The notes under the pieces: generated by a model
What the model saw: only the letters and a program-made list of their open reading frames with translations
Database searches by the model: none
What the model was told of the DNA's origin: nothing
In this document: positions 8,178 to 15,990 of the stretch, piece by piece
Layout of the letters: every line of letters begins with the position of its first letter
How positions within the stretch are numbered: the first letter of the stretch is position 1
Source of the DNA: Novosphingobium sp. FKTRR1
Lineage (GTDB): Bacteria; Pseudomonadota; Alphaproteobacteria; Sphingomonadales; Sphingomonadaceae
Length of the DNA: 64,000 bases
Assembly (NCBI RefSeq): GCF_020404405.1
Contig: NZ_JAIZDA010000013.1
Span: 1 to 64,000 of the forward strand
Direction of reading: 5' to 3'
Position numbers and translations under genes: made by a program

Positions 8178-10114
8178 ACGCCTTCGACACAAGCGCTGGC
8201 CCGGATACCGTCGATCCGGAACGCGACGTGCTGTTGCAGCAAGCACAGGCACTGCGCACCGCCGGTCGCGTCGTCGATGCGCTCGCCATTCTTGCCCGGC
8301 TGGAGCAGCAGCATCCCCGGTTCAGCCGTCTGCATCAGGAGCGTGGCCATTGCCAAATTCTGCTCAAGAACGGCCCCGCTGCGATCGAGGCCCTGCAACA
8401 GGCGGTGGCTTTGAACCCCACCTTGCCTGCCAGTTGGGACATGCTGGCGCAGCTTTATCGCCTGCTGGGCGATCGCGTTCAGGCCGATACGGCGGCGCAA
8501 AAGCTGACCGTGCTCAAGCAGCTTCCCCCGGCGGTTGTGGTCGCCAACAGCCTTTATGCAGACGGCGATCTGGCACCGGCCGAGGACGTCTTGCGCGACT
8601 ATCTGCGACAGGATGGCGGCAACGTGGGCGCGCTGCGCCTGCTCGCCCGCATCCGCCTGGATCGTCAGGACGCAGCCGAGGCCGAAGCCTTGCTCGCCAT
8701 GGCGCTGGAGCTTGCGCCCGATTATCATGCGGCGCGGCTCGATCATGCCATGGCGCTGCTGCAGCAGCAAAAGCACCAGCGCGCACGGCAGGAAGCGGAA
8801 CGGCTGTTGCAGCATGATCCGGACAACCGCGCATACTGCAAGCAATATGGCGCGGCCTGCGTCGGGCTGGGCGACCACGAGGCGGTGGTCGATCTCTATG
8901 CGCGGCTGCTGGCCGACCCGCGCCTGCCTGCCGCCGAGGTGGCCGAACTGCGCTTGTGGCGGGCCAACGCGCTGAAGATCACCGGGCGCCCGCACGATGC
9001 CGTGGCCGATTATCACGCCGCGCTGGCAGCGCGTCCCGACTATGGCGTGGCGTGGTTCGGCCTGTCCAACCTCAAGACCTACCGTTTTGGCGATAACGAG
9101 ATCGCCCGAATGCGCGCTGCGGTCGAGCGCGCAGGGGTGCACGACATGGACCGGGTCTACCTGTGCTTTGCGCTGGGCAAGGCGCTGGAGGATCGCGGCG
9201 ATCACGCACAATCATGGCAGTTCTATGCACGCGGCAACGCGTTGCGCCGCCAGTCCAGCCGCTATCGCCCCGACGGTGCGCAAGCCTGTGCCAACGCCTT
9301 GCGTCAGACGTTCAGCGCGGAATTCTTTGCCGCACGCACCGGCTGGGGATCGGATGATCCTGCCCCCATCTTCGTTGTCGGCCTGCCGCGTTCGGGATCG
9401 ACGCTGATCGAACAGATCCTCGCCTCGCATGTGCAGGTCGAAGGGACGCAGGAACTGGTCGAGATTGGCCGCTATGCCGCCGAACTGTGCGGCAGCGACC
9501 CCGCTTGCGGCCTGCCGCTGCGCCCCGAAGCGCTGCTCCGCCTCAGCGCTGCCGATGCCCGCGCGCTGGGCGAGCGCTACCTTGCCGAAACGCGCGCTTA
9601 TCGCAGGCTTGGCCGCCCGTTTTTCATCGACAAGATGCCCAACAACTTCTGGCACATCGGCCTGATCCACCTGATCCTGCCCAACGCCCGGATTCTGGAC
9701 GTGCGGCGCGAGCCGATGGCCTGTTGCTTCAGCAACCTGAAGCAGTTGTTCGGCACCACCAATCAGGAATTCACCTATGGCATCGACGATGTAGCGCGGC
9801 ACTATCGTGCTTATCTGGACGTCATGCGCCACTGGGATGCGGTATTGCCGGGCCGGGTGTTGCGCGTGCCTTACGAACAGGTGGTCGATGATCTTGAAGG
9901 CAGCGTGCGGCACATGCTGGCCCACTGCGGGCTGCCGTTCGAACCAGCCTGCCTGCGCTTTCACGAGACACAGCGCAGCGTGCGCACGCCCAGTTCCGAG
10001 CAAGTGCGCCAACCCATCGGCCGCGATGGTCTGGCGCAATGGCAGAACTATGCGCAATGGCTCGAACCGCTGCGCGAGGCGCTGGGCGACGCGCTGACCA
10101 GCTATCGGGATTGA
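8174..10114 (+). CDS. TPR-sulfotransferase fusion protein
   Basis: A 646-aa protein with an N-terminal array of tetratricopeptide repeats (roughly residues 15-340) and a C-terminal sulfotransferase_3 domain (about 395-640). The PAPS-binding loop is VVGLPRSGSTLIEQIL near residue 400, with KMPNNFWHIGLI and the 3'-phosphate region ILDVRREPMAC downstream. This architecture is common in alphaproteobacteria and resembles protein-tyrosine sulfotransferase-type enzymes, where TPRs bind the acceptor protein. The ATG overlaps the upstream TGA. A longer in-frame opening upstream is read through the previous gene and is not used. The acceptor is unknown. Confidence 0.85.
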   Translation: MNAFDTSAGPDTVDPERDVLLQQAQALRTAGRVVDALAILARLEQQHPRFSRLHQERGHCQILLKNGPAAIEALQQAVALNPTLPASWDMLAQLYRLLGDRVQADTAAQKLTVLKQLPPAVVVANSLYADGDLAPAEDVLRDYLRQDGGNVGALRLLARIRLDRQDAAEAEALLAMALELAPDYHAARLDHAMALLQQQKHQRARQEAERLLQHDPDNRAYCKQYGAACVGLGDHEAVVDLYARLLADPRLPAAEVAELRLWRANALKITGRPHDAVADYHAALAARPDYGVAWFGLSNLKTYRFGDNEIARMRAAVERAGVHDMDRVYLCFALGKALEDRGDHAQSWQFYARGNALRRQSSRYRPDGAQACANALRQTFSAEFFAARTGWGSDDPAPIFVVGLPRSGSTLIEQILASHVQVEGTQELVEIGRYAAELCGSDPACGLPLRPEALLRLSAADARALGERYLAETRAYRRLGRPFFIDKMPNNFWHIGLIHLILPNARILDVRREPMACCFSNLKQLFGTTNQEFTYGIDDVARHYRAYLDVMRHWDAVLPGRVLRVPYEQVVDDLEGSVRHMLAHCGLPFEPACLRFHETQRSVRTPSSEQVRQPIGRDGLAQWQNYAQWLEPLREALGDALTSYRD

Positions 10115-10119
10115 CCGCC

Positions 10120-11058
10120 ATGCGACTGCCCCAACCGTTCTATCAACTGCCCGTGCTGTTCGATGTGGCCTGCCTGCAGGCCGAAGTCGCGGCCCTGCCG
10201 GATGAGGCTTGGGCACCGCATCCCGACGGCGTTCCCGGCAACAGCGCGGCGCGCCTGATCACCGTCGGCGGGGCTGAAAGCGATGCCCATGTCGGGCAGA
10301 TGCTGCCCACCCGCTGGCTCGCCGGGATGCCATATTTGCGGCAAGTGCTGGCAGGGTTCGGTGTCGTGTGGAGCCGTTCGCGCCTGATGCGGCTGGCGCC
10401 GGGCGTGGGCGTGCCCGAACATGCCGACATCAACTATCACTGGCACAACCGGGTACGGCTGCATATTCCGGTGTTCACCACGCCCGAAGTCCGCTTTCAT
10501 TGCGATGGGCAGAGCGTGCACATGGCCGCGGGCGAGACCTGGCTGTTCGATAATTCGCGCCGCCACCATGTCGAGAACAACAGCACTGTCGAGCGGGTCC
10601 ACCTCGTCGCCGACACCTCGGGCACCTCGGACTTCTGGCAGTTTGCCCGCAAGCCGCTGCCGCCGCGCGCGCAATGGCGGACCTTGCCGATGAAGCCCGG
10701 CGCCAACCCACAGGTGCTGACCGAGGCCGACCAGCGCTCGGTGGTCATGCCCGCCGCCGAAGTGCAGTTGCTGATCGACGACTTGCGCGGCGAACTGACG
10801 GTTGCTGCCGATAGCGACGAAGCGCGGTCGCGCGGCGAGCGGTTCGACCGCCTGCTGGAAAGCTTCGTGTTCGACTGGCGGCAGCTATGCGCGCTGCATG
10901 GCACGGCGGGACGCGGCCTCGCACAATTCGACGGACTGACCCACTCGGTGCATCAGGCCGCGCGGGCGCTGGGCGATGGGCTGGTCATGCGCACCAACGG
11001 CGTCGACGCCATGCTGGTGCTCGAAAAGCGAGTGCTGCAACATCTGATCGTGGAGTGA
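10120..11058 (+). CDS. Aspartyl/asparaginyl beta-hydroxylase-like 2OG oxygenase B
   Basis: A 312-aa member of the same oxygenase family as the gene at 7548 but clearly diverged. Metal site: PEHADINYHW gives H101 and D103; RRHHVENNSTVERVHLV gives H150 and R159. The catalytic domain fills residues 5-170; the remaining 140 residues (QLLIDDLRGELTVAADSD onward) form a C-terminal region I do not recognise. Start ATG at 10120 is 5 nt after the TPR-sulfotransferase stop, ending the four-gene operon. Having two dissimilar hydroxylases suggests two different target residues or positions. Confidence 0.82.
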   Translation: MRLPQPFYQLPVLFDVACLQAEVAALPDEAWAPHPDGVPGNSAARLITVGGAESDAHVGQMLPTRWLAGMPYLRQVLAGFGVVWSRSRLMRLAPGVGVPEHADINYHWHNRVRLHIPVFTTPEVRFHCDGQSVHMAAGETWLFDNSRRHHVENNSTVERVHLVADTSGTSDFWQFARKPLPPRAQWRTLPMKPGANPQVLTEADQRSVVMPAAEVQLLIDDLRGELTVAADSDEARSRGERFDRLLESFVFDWRQLCALHGTAGRGLAQFDGLTHSVHQAARALGDGLVMRTNGVDAMLVLEKRVLQHLIVE

Positions 11059-11082
11059 CGCCGGGCCGCGTCGTTCTTTTGG

Positions 11083-11844
11083 TCAGGCGCGCACGTTCAG
11101 ATCGACATGGATGCGGATGGCATCGTGGCGCCAGTATTCGCGGTCATATTCGACCACGCGCCCTGCTTCATCGAAGCTGGTACGCGTGACCTTCAGGCCC
11201 GGCGCGCCGGACTTCACGCCAAGCTGTTCGGCGGTTTCACGGATCAGCGCGCAGGGGCGAATGTCCACCCGGTTGCGAGCGACCGCGATTCCGTAGTGCG
11301 CCTTGAGGATATCGGTGAGCGAGCCATCGAGCGAATGGTCCAGCAGGTCGGGCGCCAGCGCGGGATCGACCATGATCCGCTCGACCAGCACCGGACGCCC
11401 GTCGATCGTGCGGCGACGCTTGATGCACAGCAGCATGTCGCCGGGGGCGACGCGAAAGATGTCCGCCAGCCCCGCGTCGGCAGGCAACGTCGACTTGTCG
11501 AGCGTTTCGGTGCCGGGAACCCGCCCTTGCGCGCGCACATAACTCATGAATCCGGCCCAATGGGTCGGGTTGTAGGTGACGGCGGGCGGTGAGACGTACC
11601 AGCCGCTGCGGTCGCGGCGATAGATCAAGCCTTCGGATTCAAGCTGGGCCAGAGCCTCGCGGATCGTGCCGCGTGCAGCGCCGGTCCCGCTCTGGAAGCT
11701 GCGCTCGGACGGCAGGCGCGTTTCGGGCTGGAGGCGCCCCATCTCGATGCTGAGGGCGATCCGGTCACGCAGTGCGAGGTATTGGGGGCCCTCGGACTGC
11801 TCGGCCAGATGGGGAAGTTCGACCATGTCGGTTGGCTTGCGCAT
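11083..11844 (-). CDS. GntR/HutC-family regulator, PhnR/PhnF-like
   Basis: A 253-aa transcription regulator with an N-terminal winged helix (LPSERSFQSGTGAARGTIREALAQLESEGLIYRR compares with the GntR consensus) and a C-terminal UTRA ligand domain from about residue 95. GWYVSPPAVTYNPTHWAGFM and the downstream DGRPVLVERIM pattern match the subgroup annotated as phosphonate-utilisation regulators. It follows the HD oxygenase gene by 54 bp on the same strand. Its likely operator is the palindrome at 12548, so it would be autoregulated. Start at 11844 is the first ATG; an internal ATG at 11826 is also possible, and neither has a strong ribosome site. The ligand is inferred to be a phosphonate or phosphorylated amino-alcohol. 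Confidence 0.85.
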   Translation of the reverse strand: MRKPTDMVELPHLAEQSEGPQYLALRDRIALSIEMGRLQPETRLPSERSFQSGTGAARGTIREALAQLESEGLIYRRDRSGWYVSPPAVTYNPTHWAGFMSYVRAQGRVPGTETLDKSTLPADAGLADIFRVAPGDMLLCIKRRRTIDGRPVLVERIMVDPALAPDLLDHSLDGSLTDILKAHYGIAVARNRVDIRPCALIRETAEQLGVKSGAPGLKVTRTSFDEAGRVVEYDREYWRHDAIRIHVDLNVRA

Positions 11845-11898
11845 CGTGATGACGCATGACAGGGGCGAAGGCTGTAGGCAACCGCGAATGCGCGGTGG

Positions 11899-12453
11899 TC
11901 AGCCAGCCGGCAGCAACAGATCGCGCAGCAAGGACCGGTAGCTTTCCAGCCCGGGAACCTGCCAATCGATGCGCTTTGCAGCATCATCGCAACGCCGCAG
12001 GCTGATCGCTTCGGCAAACCATGGGTGCCGGGCGAACGCTTCGGCCTCTGCCTCGGTCATCGGCCCGCCCTGCAAGCGCAGGCTCAGTTCCGACGCAGGG
12101 CTGAGCGCATCGCGATAGCCGGTCTCTGCCTGACACAGATAGCGCTTGGCCGCGACGTGCAGGCGCATCGGTTCGGTGACTTCGGGCCCGAAGAAGGGCG
12201 CAAGAAACGCGGCGCCGGTCTCTTCGTGATGCGCATCGATCCCCTTGTGCTCGGCCGCGTTGCCCGCATCGTCGATGAACTGGCCGACATCGTGCAGCAA
12301 GGCGGCGGCGATCAATGCGGGGCTGCCGCCCTGTTCGCGGGCCAGTTGCGCGCATTGCAGCGCGTGCTCAAGCTGGGTCACCGCCTCGCCATAGTGCAGA
12401 TCGCCGTAATCGATGACAGGCTTGAACACACGATCGATCCGCTCATTCTGCAT
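11899..12453 (-). CDS. PhnZ-like HD-domain oxygenase (phosphonate-type)
   Basis: A 184-aa HD-domain protein of the group annotated as phosphonate degradation-associated HDIG proteins, whose characterised member PhnZ is a mixed-valent di-iron oxygenase cleaving a hydroxylated aminoethylphosphonate. Metal ligands visible: H30 (QLEHALQ), H54-D55 (LLHDVGQ), H75/H76 (DAHHEETG) and H99 (RLHVAAKRYL with K103). E23 in HYGEAVTQ is conserved; Tyr is at -2 from it rather than at the -3 spacing I recall for PhnZ. ATG at 12453 follows GGGAA. Its usual 2OG-oxygenase partner (PhnY/TmpA type) is not seen in the window. Operon with the GntR regulator. Confidence 0.8.
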   Translation of the reverse strand: MQNERIDRVFKPVIDYGDLHYGEAVTQLEHALQCAQLAREQGGSPALIAAALLHDVGQFIDDAGNAAEHKGIDAHHEETGAAFLAPFFGPEVTEPMRLHVAAKRYLCQAETGYRDALSPASELSLRLQGGPMTEAEAEAFARHPWFAEAISLRRCDDAAKRIDWQVPGLESYRSLLRDLLLPAG

Positions 12454-12547
12454 TCGGTATTCCCATGACTTTGTACGATATTTCAGGACAGCGGCCGATT
12501 GCAGCACCTTTGGGCAGGCGCCGTCCGTCGTCAATCTGTAGCGATTT

Positions 12548-12559
12548 TGGACTAGACCA
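12548..12559. promoter_or_regulatory. GntR-like operator palindrome, site 3
   Basis: TGGACTAGACCA lies in the divergent promoter region between the HD oxygenase-regulator operon (ATG 12453) and phospholipase C 2 (ATG 12638). It matches 10 of 12 positions of the TGGTATAGACCA site that I recall for mycobacterial PhnF. Neighbouring a GntR gene, it is the best operator candidate of the three. Confidence 0.55.
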
Positions 12560-12637
12560 GCAATATGACTCGGTGGCGACAGTCGCGGATTTCCGGCGGC
12601 AGCGAAACCGGCGACAACGCATGGCAGGATGTAGCAC

Positions 12638-14785
12638 ATGGATTCCCACGGTCGGCGGCAGTTCCTCAAGCTTGGTGTCGGTTCGGCCGCGCTCGGCGCC
12701 TGGCCCGGCCTGATCGACCGCGCGCTGGCGATTGCGCCTTCGGGCAAGACCGGTACGATCATGGATGTCGAACATGTCGTCATCCACATGCAGGAAAACC
12801 GCTCGTTCGACCACTATTTCGGGATGCTCAACGGGGTTCGTGGCCTTGGCGATCCGCGCCCGCTGCGCCTGTCCGGCGGGCGTTCGGTGTTTGCCCAGCC
12901 CTCCACCCAGCACCCTGATGGCCATGTGCTGCCCTATCACGGCGATTCGCGCACGACGCGCTCGTTCACTGTCGACGGCGCGGACCAGTCGCACACCGAG
13001 AACATCCACATGTTCAATCGCGGCCGCCACGACCGCTGGGGCCACAACGGCGAACTGCAGAACCGGATGCTGCACTACGGACCGGGCGACCTGCCGTTCT
13101 ACTACGCGCTCGCCGACGCGTTCACGATCTGCGACGCCTATCACTGCTCGACGATGACACAGACGTATCCCAACCGCCTGCACCTGTTCACCGGGTGCAA
13201 CGGCGGTGGCGGCTTTGGCGGCGAGCCGGAAATGAGCAACTATGGCGAGGATGAAACGCCCAGCGCCGACATGGTGCAGGACCGGCAACTCCGATCCGAC
13301 GCCTATGGCTGGACGACGTATGCCGAGCGGTTGCAGGCAGCCGGGATCGACTGGAAGGTCTATCAGGAATACGACAATTTCGGCGACAACCTGCTGTCGG
13401 TTTTTCCGGCTTTCCGCCCGTGCGCCAAGGATTCCGACCTCTATCGCCGGGGCCGCTCGTGGGTCAGCGAGCACAAGCAGGGCGCCGATCGCACCCGATC
13501 CGATGGCGAACAACTGGTCGAGGCGTTCCGCGCCGATCTTGCCGCCGACCGCTTGCCGCAAGTCTCATGGATCGTCACCGCCGCCGACTTGTCCGAACAC
13601 CCCACCGCCGAACCGGCCAAGGGCGAGCATGTCACCGCGAAGCTGATCGAAGCCCTGACCGATCATCCCGAGGTGTTCGCCAAGACCGCCTTCATCCTGA
13701 CCTATGACGAGGCTGGCGGGTTCTTCGACCACATGCCGCCCCCGGTGCCGCCGGTCGGCGACTATCGCGGGCACAGCACCGTGCCGACCAGGGGCGAGAC
13801 CAAGGACTGGTCGAACGAGGCGCAATGGGCCGCCGAACATGGCGCGCTGCATCCTATCGGCCTTGGCATCCGCACGCCGACGATCGTTGTCTCGCCGTGG
13901 AGCGGGGGCGGCAATGTCTGCTCCGAACTGTTCGATCACACCTCGGTCCTGCGGTTCCTTGAGCAGCGTTTCGGCGTGCGCGAACCCAACATCAGCGACT
14001 GGCGGCGTTCGGTCTGCGGCGATCTGACATCGGCTTTCGACTTTGCCCGGCCCGATGGCGCGCGCACGGCAAAGCCGCTGCCCGATACCGGCGCTTTTCG
14101 CGAGCGGGTCGCGCAATCGAAGGCGGGAGCCGCAAACGCCATTCCGGCAAAGCAGGAGATCGCCCGGCAGTTGCCCGGCCAGCGCGCTCACCGCCCGCTG
14201 CCCTATCGCTTTGCGGTTCAGGGCGCGGTGACCGATGCGGGGCGCTTGCGCATCGCGATGGACAATCCGGGGCCCACCGGCATCGTCCTGACCGTGCACG
14301 ACAACGCCAGCGCGCAGGAACCCTGGCATTTCACCATCGGCGCGGGCGCCAGCCATGCGTCCGAGCAATGGCACGAGCAGGGCGCCATCGGCAGCGTGTT
14401 CGACCTCACCTTGCGCGGGCCCAACGGCTTTTGGCGCCGCTTTGCCGGAACAACCGACGACAGAATCGAGGTGCAATGCCGCGACCGGCCGGAGCTTGAG
14501 GCGGTGGAACTGGTGTTCAGCAACCACGGCACCGCCGCTGCGGAATTCGTCGTCAGCCTTGACGCCGCCTACCCGGTGCAGGGCGCGCGCGAACGCCGCA
14601 TCGCGGTGCCGCCGGGCACGCAGCGGAGTGACCTGTGGCGCCTGTCACGCAGCGACCGGTGGTACGACCTTGCCGTCACAGCCAGCGGCACTGCCGGGTT
14701 CCTGCGCCGCTTTGCCGGCAAGGTCGAGAACGGCAAGCCGGGCCGCACCGACCCCGCCATCGGCCAGATGCGGCTGGACGTCTGA
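12638..14785 (+). CDS. Tat-exported phospholipase C, phosphocholine-specific type
   Basis: A 715-aa full-length bacterial phospholipase C. Twin-arginine signal GRRQFLKLG begins the protein; the phosphoesterase domain has ENRSFDHYFGML, then ILTYDEAGGFFDHMPPP and SPWSGGGNVCSELFDHTSVLRF. After about residue 510 come two C-terminal beta-domains (DUF756 type), the first at LPYRFAVQGAV and the second around LEAVELVFSNHGTAAAEF. This is the architecture of phosphatidylcholine/sphingomyelin-cleaving PlcH/PlcN-like enzymes. ATG at 12638 follows GGCAGGA. Divergent from the HD-GntR operon across the operator at 12548. Together with the HD oxygenase it suggests use of amino-alcohol phosphates. Confidence 0.9.
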   Translation: MDSHGRRQFLKLGVGSAALGAWPGLIDRALAIAPSGKTGTIMDVEHVVIHMQENRSFDHYFGMLNGVRGLGDPRPLRLSGGRSVFAQPSTQHPDGHVLPYHGDSRTTRSFTVDGADQSHTENIHMFNRGRHDRWGHNGELQNRMLHYGPGDLPFYYALADAFTICDAYHCSTMTQTYPNRLHLFTGCNGGGGFGGEPEMSNYGEDETPSADMVQDRQLRSDAYGWTTYAERLQAAGIDWKVYQEYDNFGDNLLSVFPAFRPCAKDSDLYRRGRSWVSEHKQGADRTRSDGEQLVEAFRADLAADRLPQVSWIVTAADLSEHPTAEPAKGEHVTAKLIEALTDHPEVFAKTAFILTYDEAGGFFDHMPPPVPPVGDYRGHSTVPTRGETKDWSNEAQWAAEHGALHPIGLGIRTPTIVVSPWSGGGNVCSELFDHTSVLRFLEQRFGVREPNISDWRRSVCGDLTSAFDFARPDGARTAKPLPDTGAFRERVAQSKAGAANAIPAKQEIARQLPGQRAHRPLPYRFAVQGAVTDAGRLRIAMDNPGPTGIVLTVHDNASAQEPWHFTIGAGASHASEQWHEQGAIGSVFDLTLRGPNGFWRRFAGTTDDRIEVQCRDRPELEAVELVFSNHGTAAAEFVVSLDAAYPVQGARERRIAVPPGTQRSDLWRLSRSDRWYDLAVTASGTAGFLRRFAGKVENGKPGRTDPAIGQMRLDV

Positions 14786-14796
14786 CCTAGCCCGCC

Positions 14797-15813
14797 TTAG
14801 CCGACAACGTCGACCGGGCGCTGCATCACGCCCTTGCTGACCGCATAGTCGCGCACGAACGCCGGGTTTTCGACCCGGCCTTCGGGCAGGAACAGGCGCG
14901 ATGCATGGCCGATGCCGATCACGCGGATGCCCGCAACGTCGAGCGGGCCGCTGGTAACCGGCAGGCGAAGCGCATCGCCCTGCACCAGCCAGGCCCCGCC
15001 ATCGGGCGCGGTGGCAAAGATGCGGGCGCTGCCGTCGGGCTCGACGGCAAGGCTGGCGCTTTCATCCACGCCCAGCCCGATCAGCGGCTTGCGGTCGCCC
15101 GGCCAGCCGACCTGGGCCTTGGCGACGAAGGCGAACAGCCGCCCCAGCCGGTCGCGCTCCTTGAAATGGGTGTCGGTGATCACGCCCTTCAGCAGCGCCA
15201 GATGGAGGAAATCGTCCTCGATCGTGTTGGAGGGGCCGAACGGTGCGGCCAAGGCCGGTCCGCTGGTCTGGCTGATCCCGTCCATGCAGCCATAAAGCTT
15301 TTCGCCCAGCATCGCCAACCCGGCGCTGGTGCCACCCAAAGGCTTTCCTGCGGCGACATGCGCGTCGATGATCGCGGCAATCGGCGTGCCCTTCCACCGG
15401 CGGACATAGTTGCCCTGATCGCCGCCCGACAGGAAGATCCCGTCGGCGTGGCGCAGCGCATCTTGCAGGCGGGCATCGTCGGCGGCGCTGCGGTCGCGCG
15501 TGACGAAAGTTTCGGCCGACAGGATGCCGCCGACCTCGCGATAGAATTCCTTGCCGATCTGGCCCTGCTGCGTCGCGCGCAGGATCACGATGTGGCCATG
15601 CCCGGCCTTGGCAAAGAACCAGCGCATCGCATCGAGATTGCGGTCCCCGCCGCCCATCAGCAGCAAGCCGCCGCTGACCTTGTCGGGCGCGGTGCCGGCC
15701 AGATTGCCCTCGACATAGTGGTGATAGCTGCGCGCCTGAGCGGCGACGGCCGCCGAGAAAGTTCCGGCAAGTCCGAGCGCGATGGCAAGACAGGCTTTGG
15801 CAAGATGGCGCAA
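14797..15813 (-). CDS. Exported S51-family (cyanophycinase-like) serine peptidase
   Basis: A peptidase S51 / cyanophycinase-like enzyme with a signal peptide (LAKACLAIALGLAGTFSAAVAAQA). The nucleophile elbow GGTSAGLAMLGE places Ser163; ILRATQQ, FLSGGDQ and LGVDESAS are further family motifs. I chose the TTG at 15813 because AAGGGATC lies 9 nt upstream and the hydrophobic signal starts right there; an ATG at 15876 in frame lacks a ribosome site and would add 21 polar residues. Cyanophycinases cleave beta-aspartyl peptide bonds; exported relatives have unknown substrates. It is divergent from TonB receptor 2, as expected for a pair handling the same peptide-like ligand (inference). Confidence 0.85.
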   Translation of the reverse strand: MRHLAKACLAIALGLAGTFSAAVAAQARSYHHYVEGNLAGTAPDKVSGGLLLMGGGDRNLDAMRWFFAKAGHGHIVILRATQQGQIGKEFYREVGGILSAETFVTRDRSAADDARLQDALRHADGIFLSGGDQGNYVRRWKGTPIAAIIDAHVAAGKPLGGTSAGLAMLGEKLYGCMDGISQTSGPALAAPFGPSNTIEDDFLHLALLKGVITDTHFKERDRLGRLFAFVAKAQVGWPGDRKPLIGLGVDESASLAVEPDGSARIFATAPDGGAWLVQGDALRLPVTSGPLDVAGIRVIGIGHASRLFLPEGRVENPAFVRDYAVSKGVMQRPVDVVG

Positions 15814-15920
15814 GAACAGATCCCTTCGGGTCACCGCGATGTCAGCCTGACGGGAGTTACCTTTTTGCCGCAGCATGTGGCAAACGCTTTTCGGTGGAAA
15901 ATACAGTGTTGTTTCAACGT

Positions 15921-15948
15921 TTGGACTGTGCCCATTTGCAAATATGTT
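15921..15948 (+). promoter_or_regulatory. Possible sigma70 promoter for TonB receptor 2
   Basis: TTGGAC (15921) and TATGTT (15943) are separated by 16 bp, about 43 bp before the receptor ATG. A plausible but unproven housekeeping promoter. Confidence 0.35.
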
Positions 15949-15990
15949 CGGCGCGTGACGATCGCGTCGTTGCTACAGGGGGACCACCTA

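Noticed and set aside
15921..15933. TGGACTGTGCCCA upstream of TonB receptor 2 as a fourth GntR operator.
   Set aside because: It has a 13-bp spacing and lacks the A.ACCA half, so it does not fit the three good sites.
14905..15990. In-frame extension of TonB receptor 2 upstream by over 360 codons.
   Set aside because: It lies antisense to the S51 peptidase gene, and the real ATG at 15991 has a strong ribosome site and starts a proper signal peptide.
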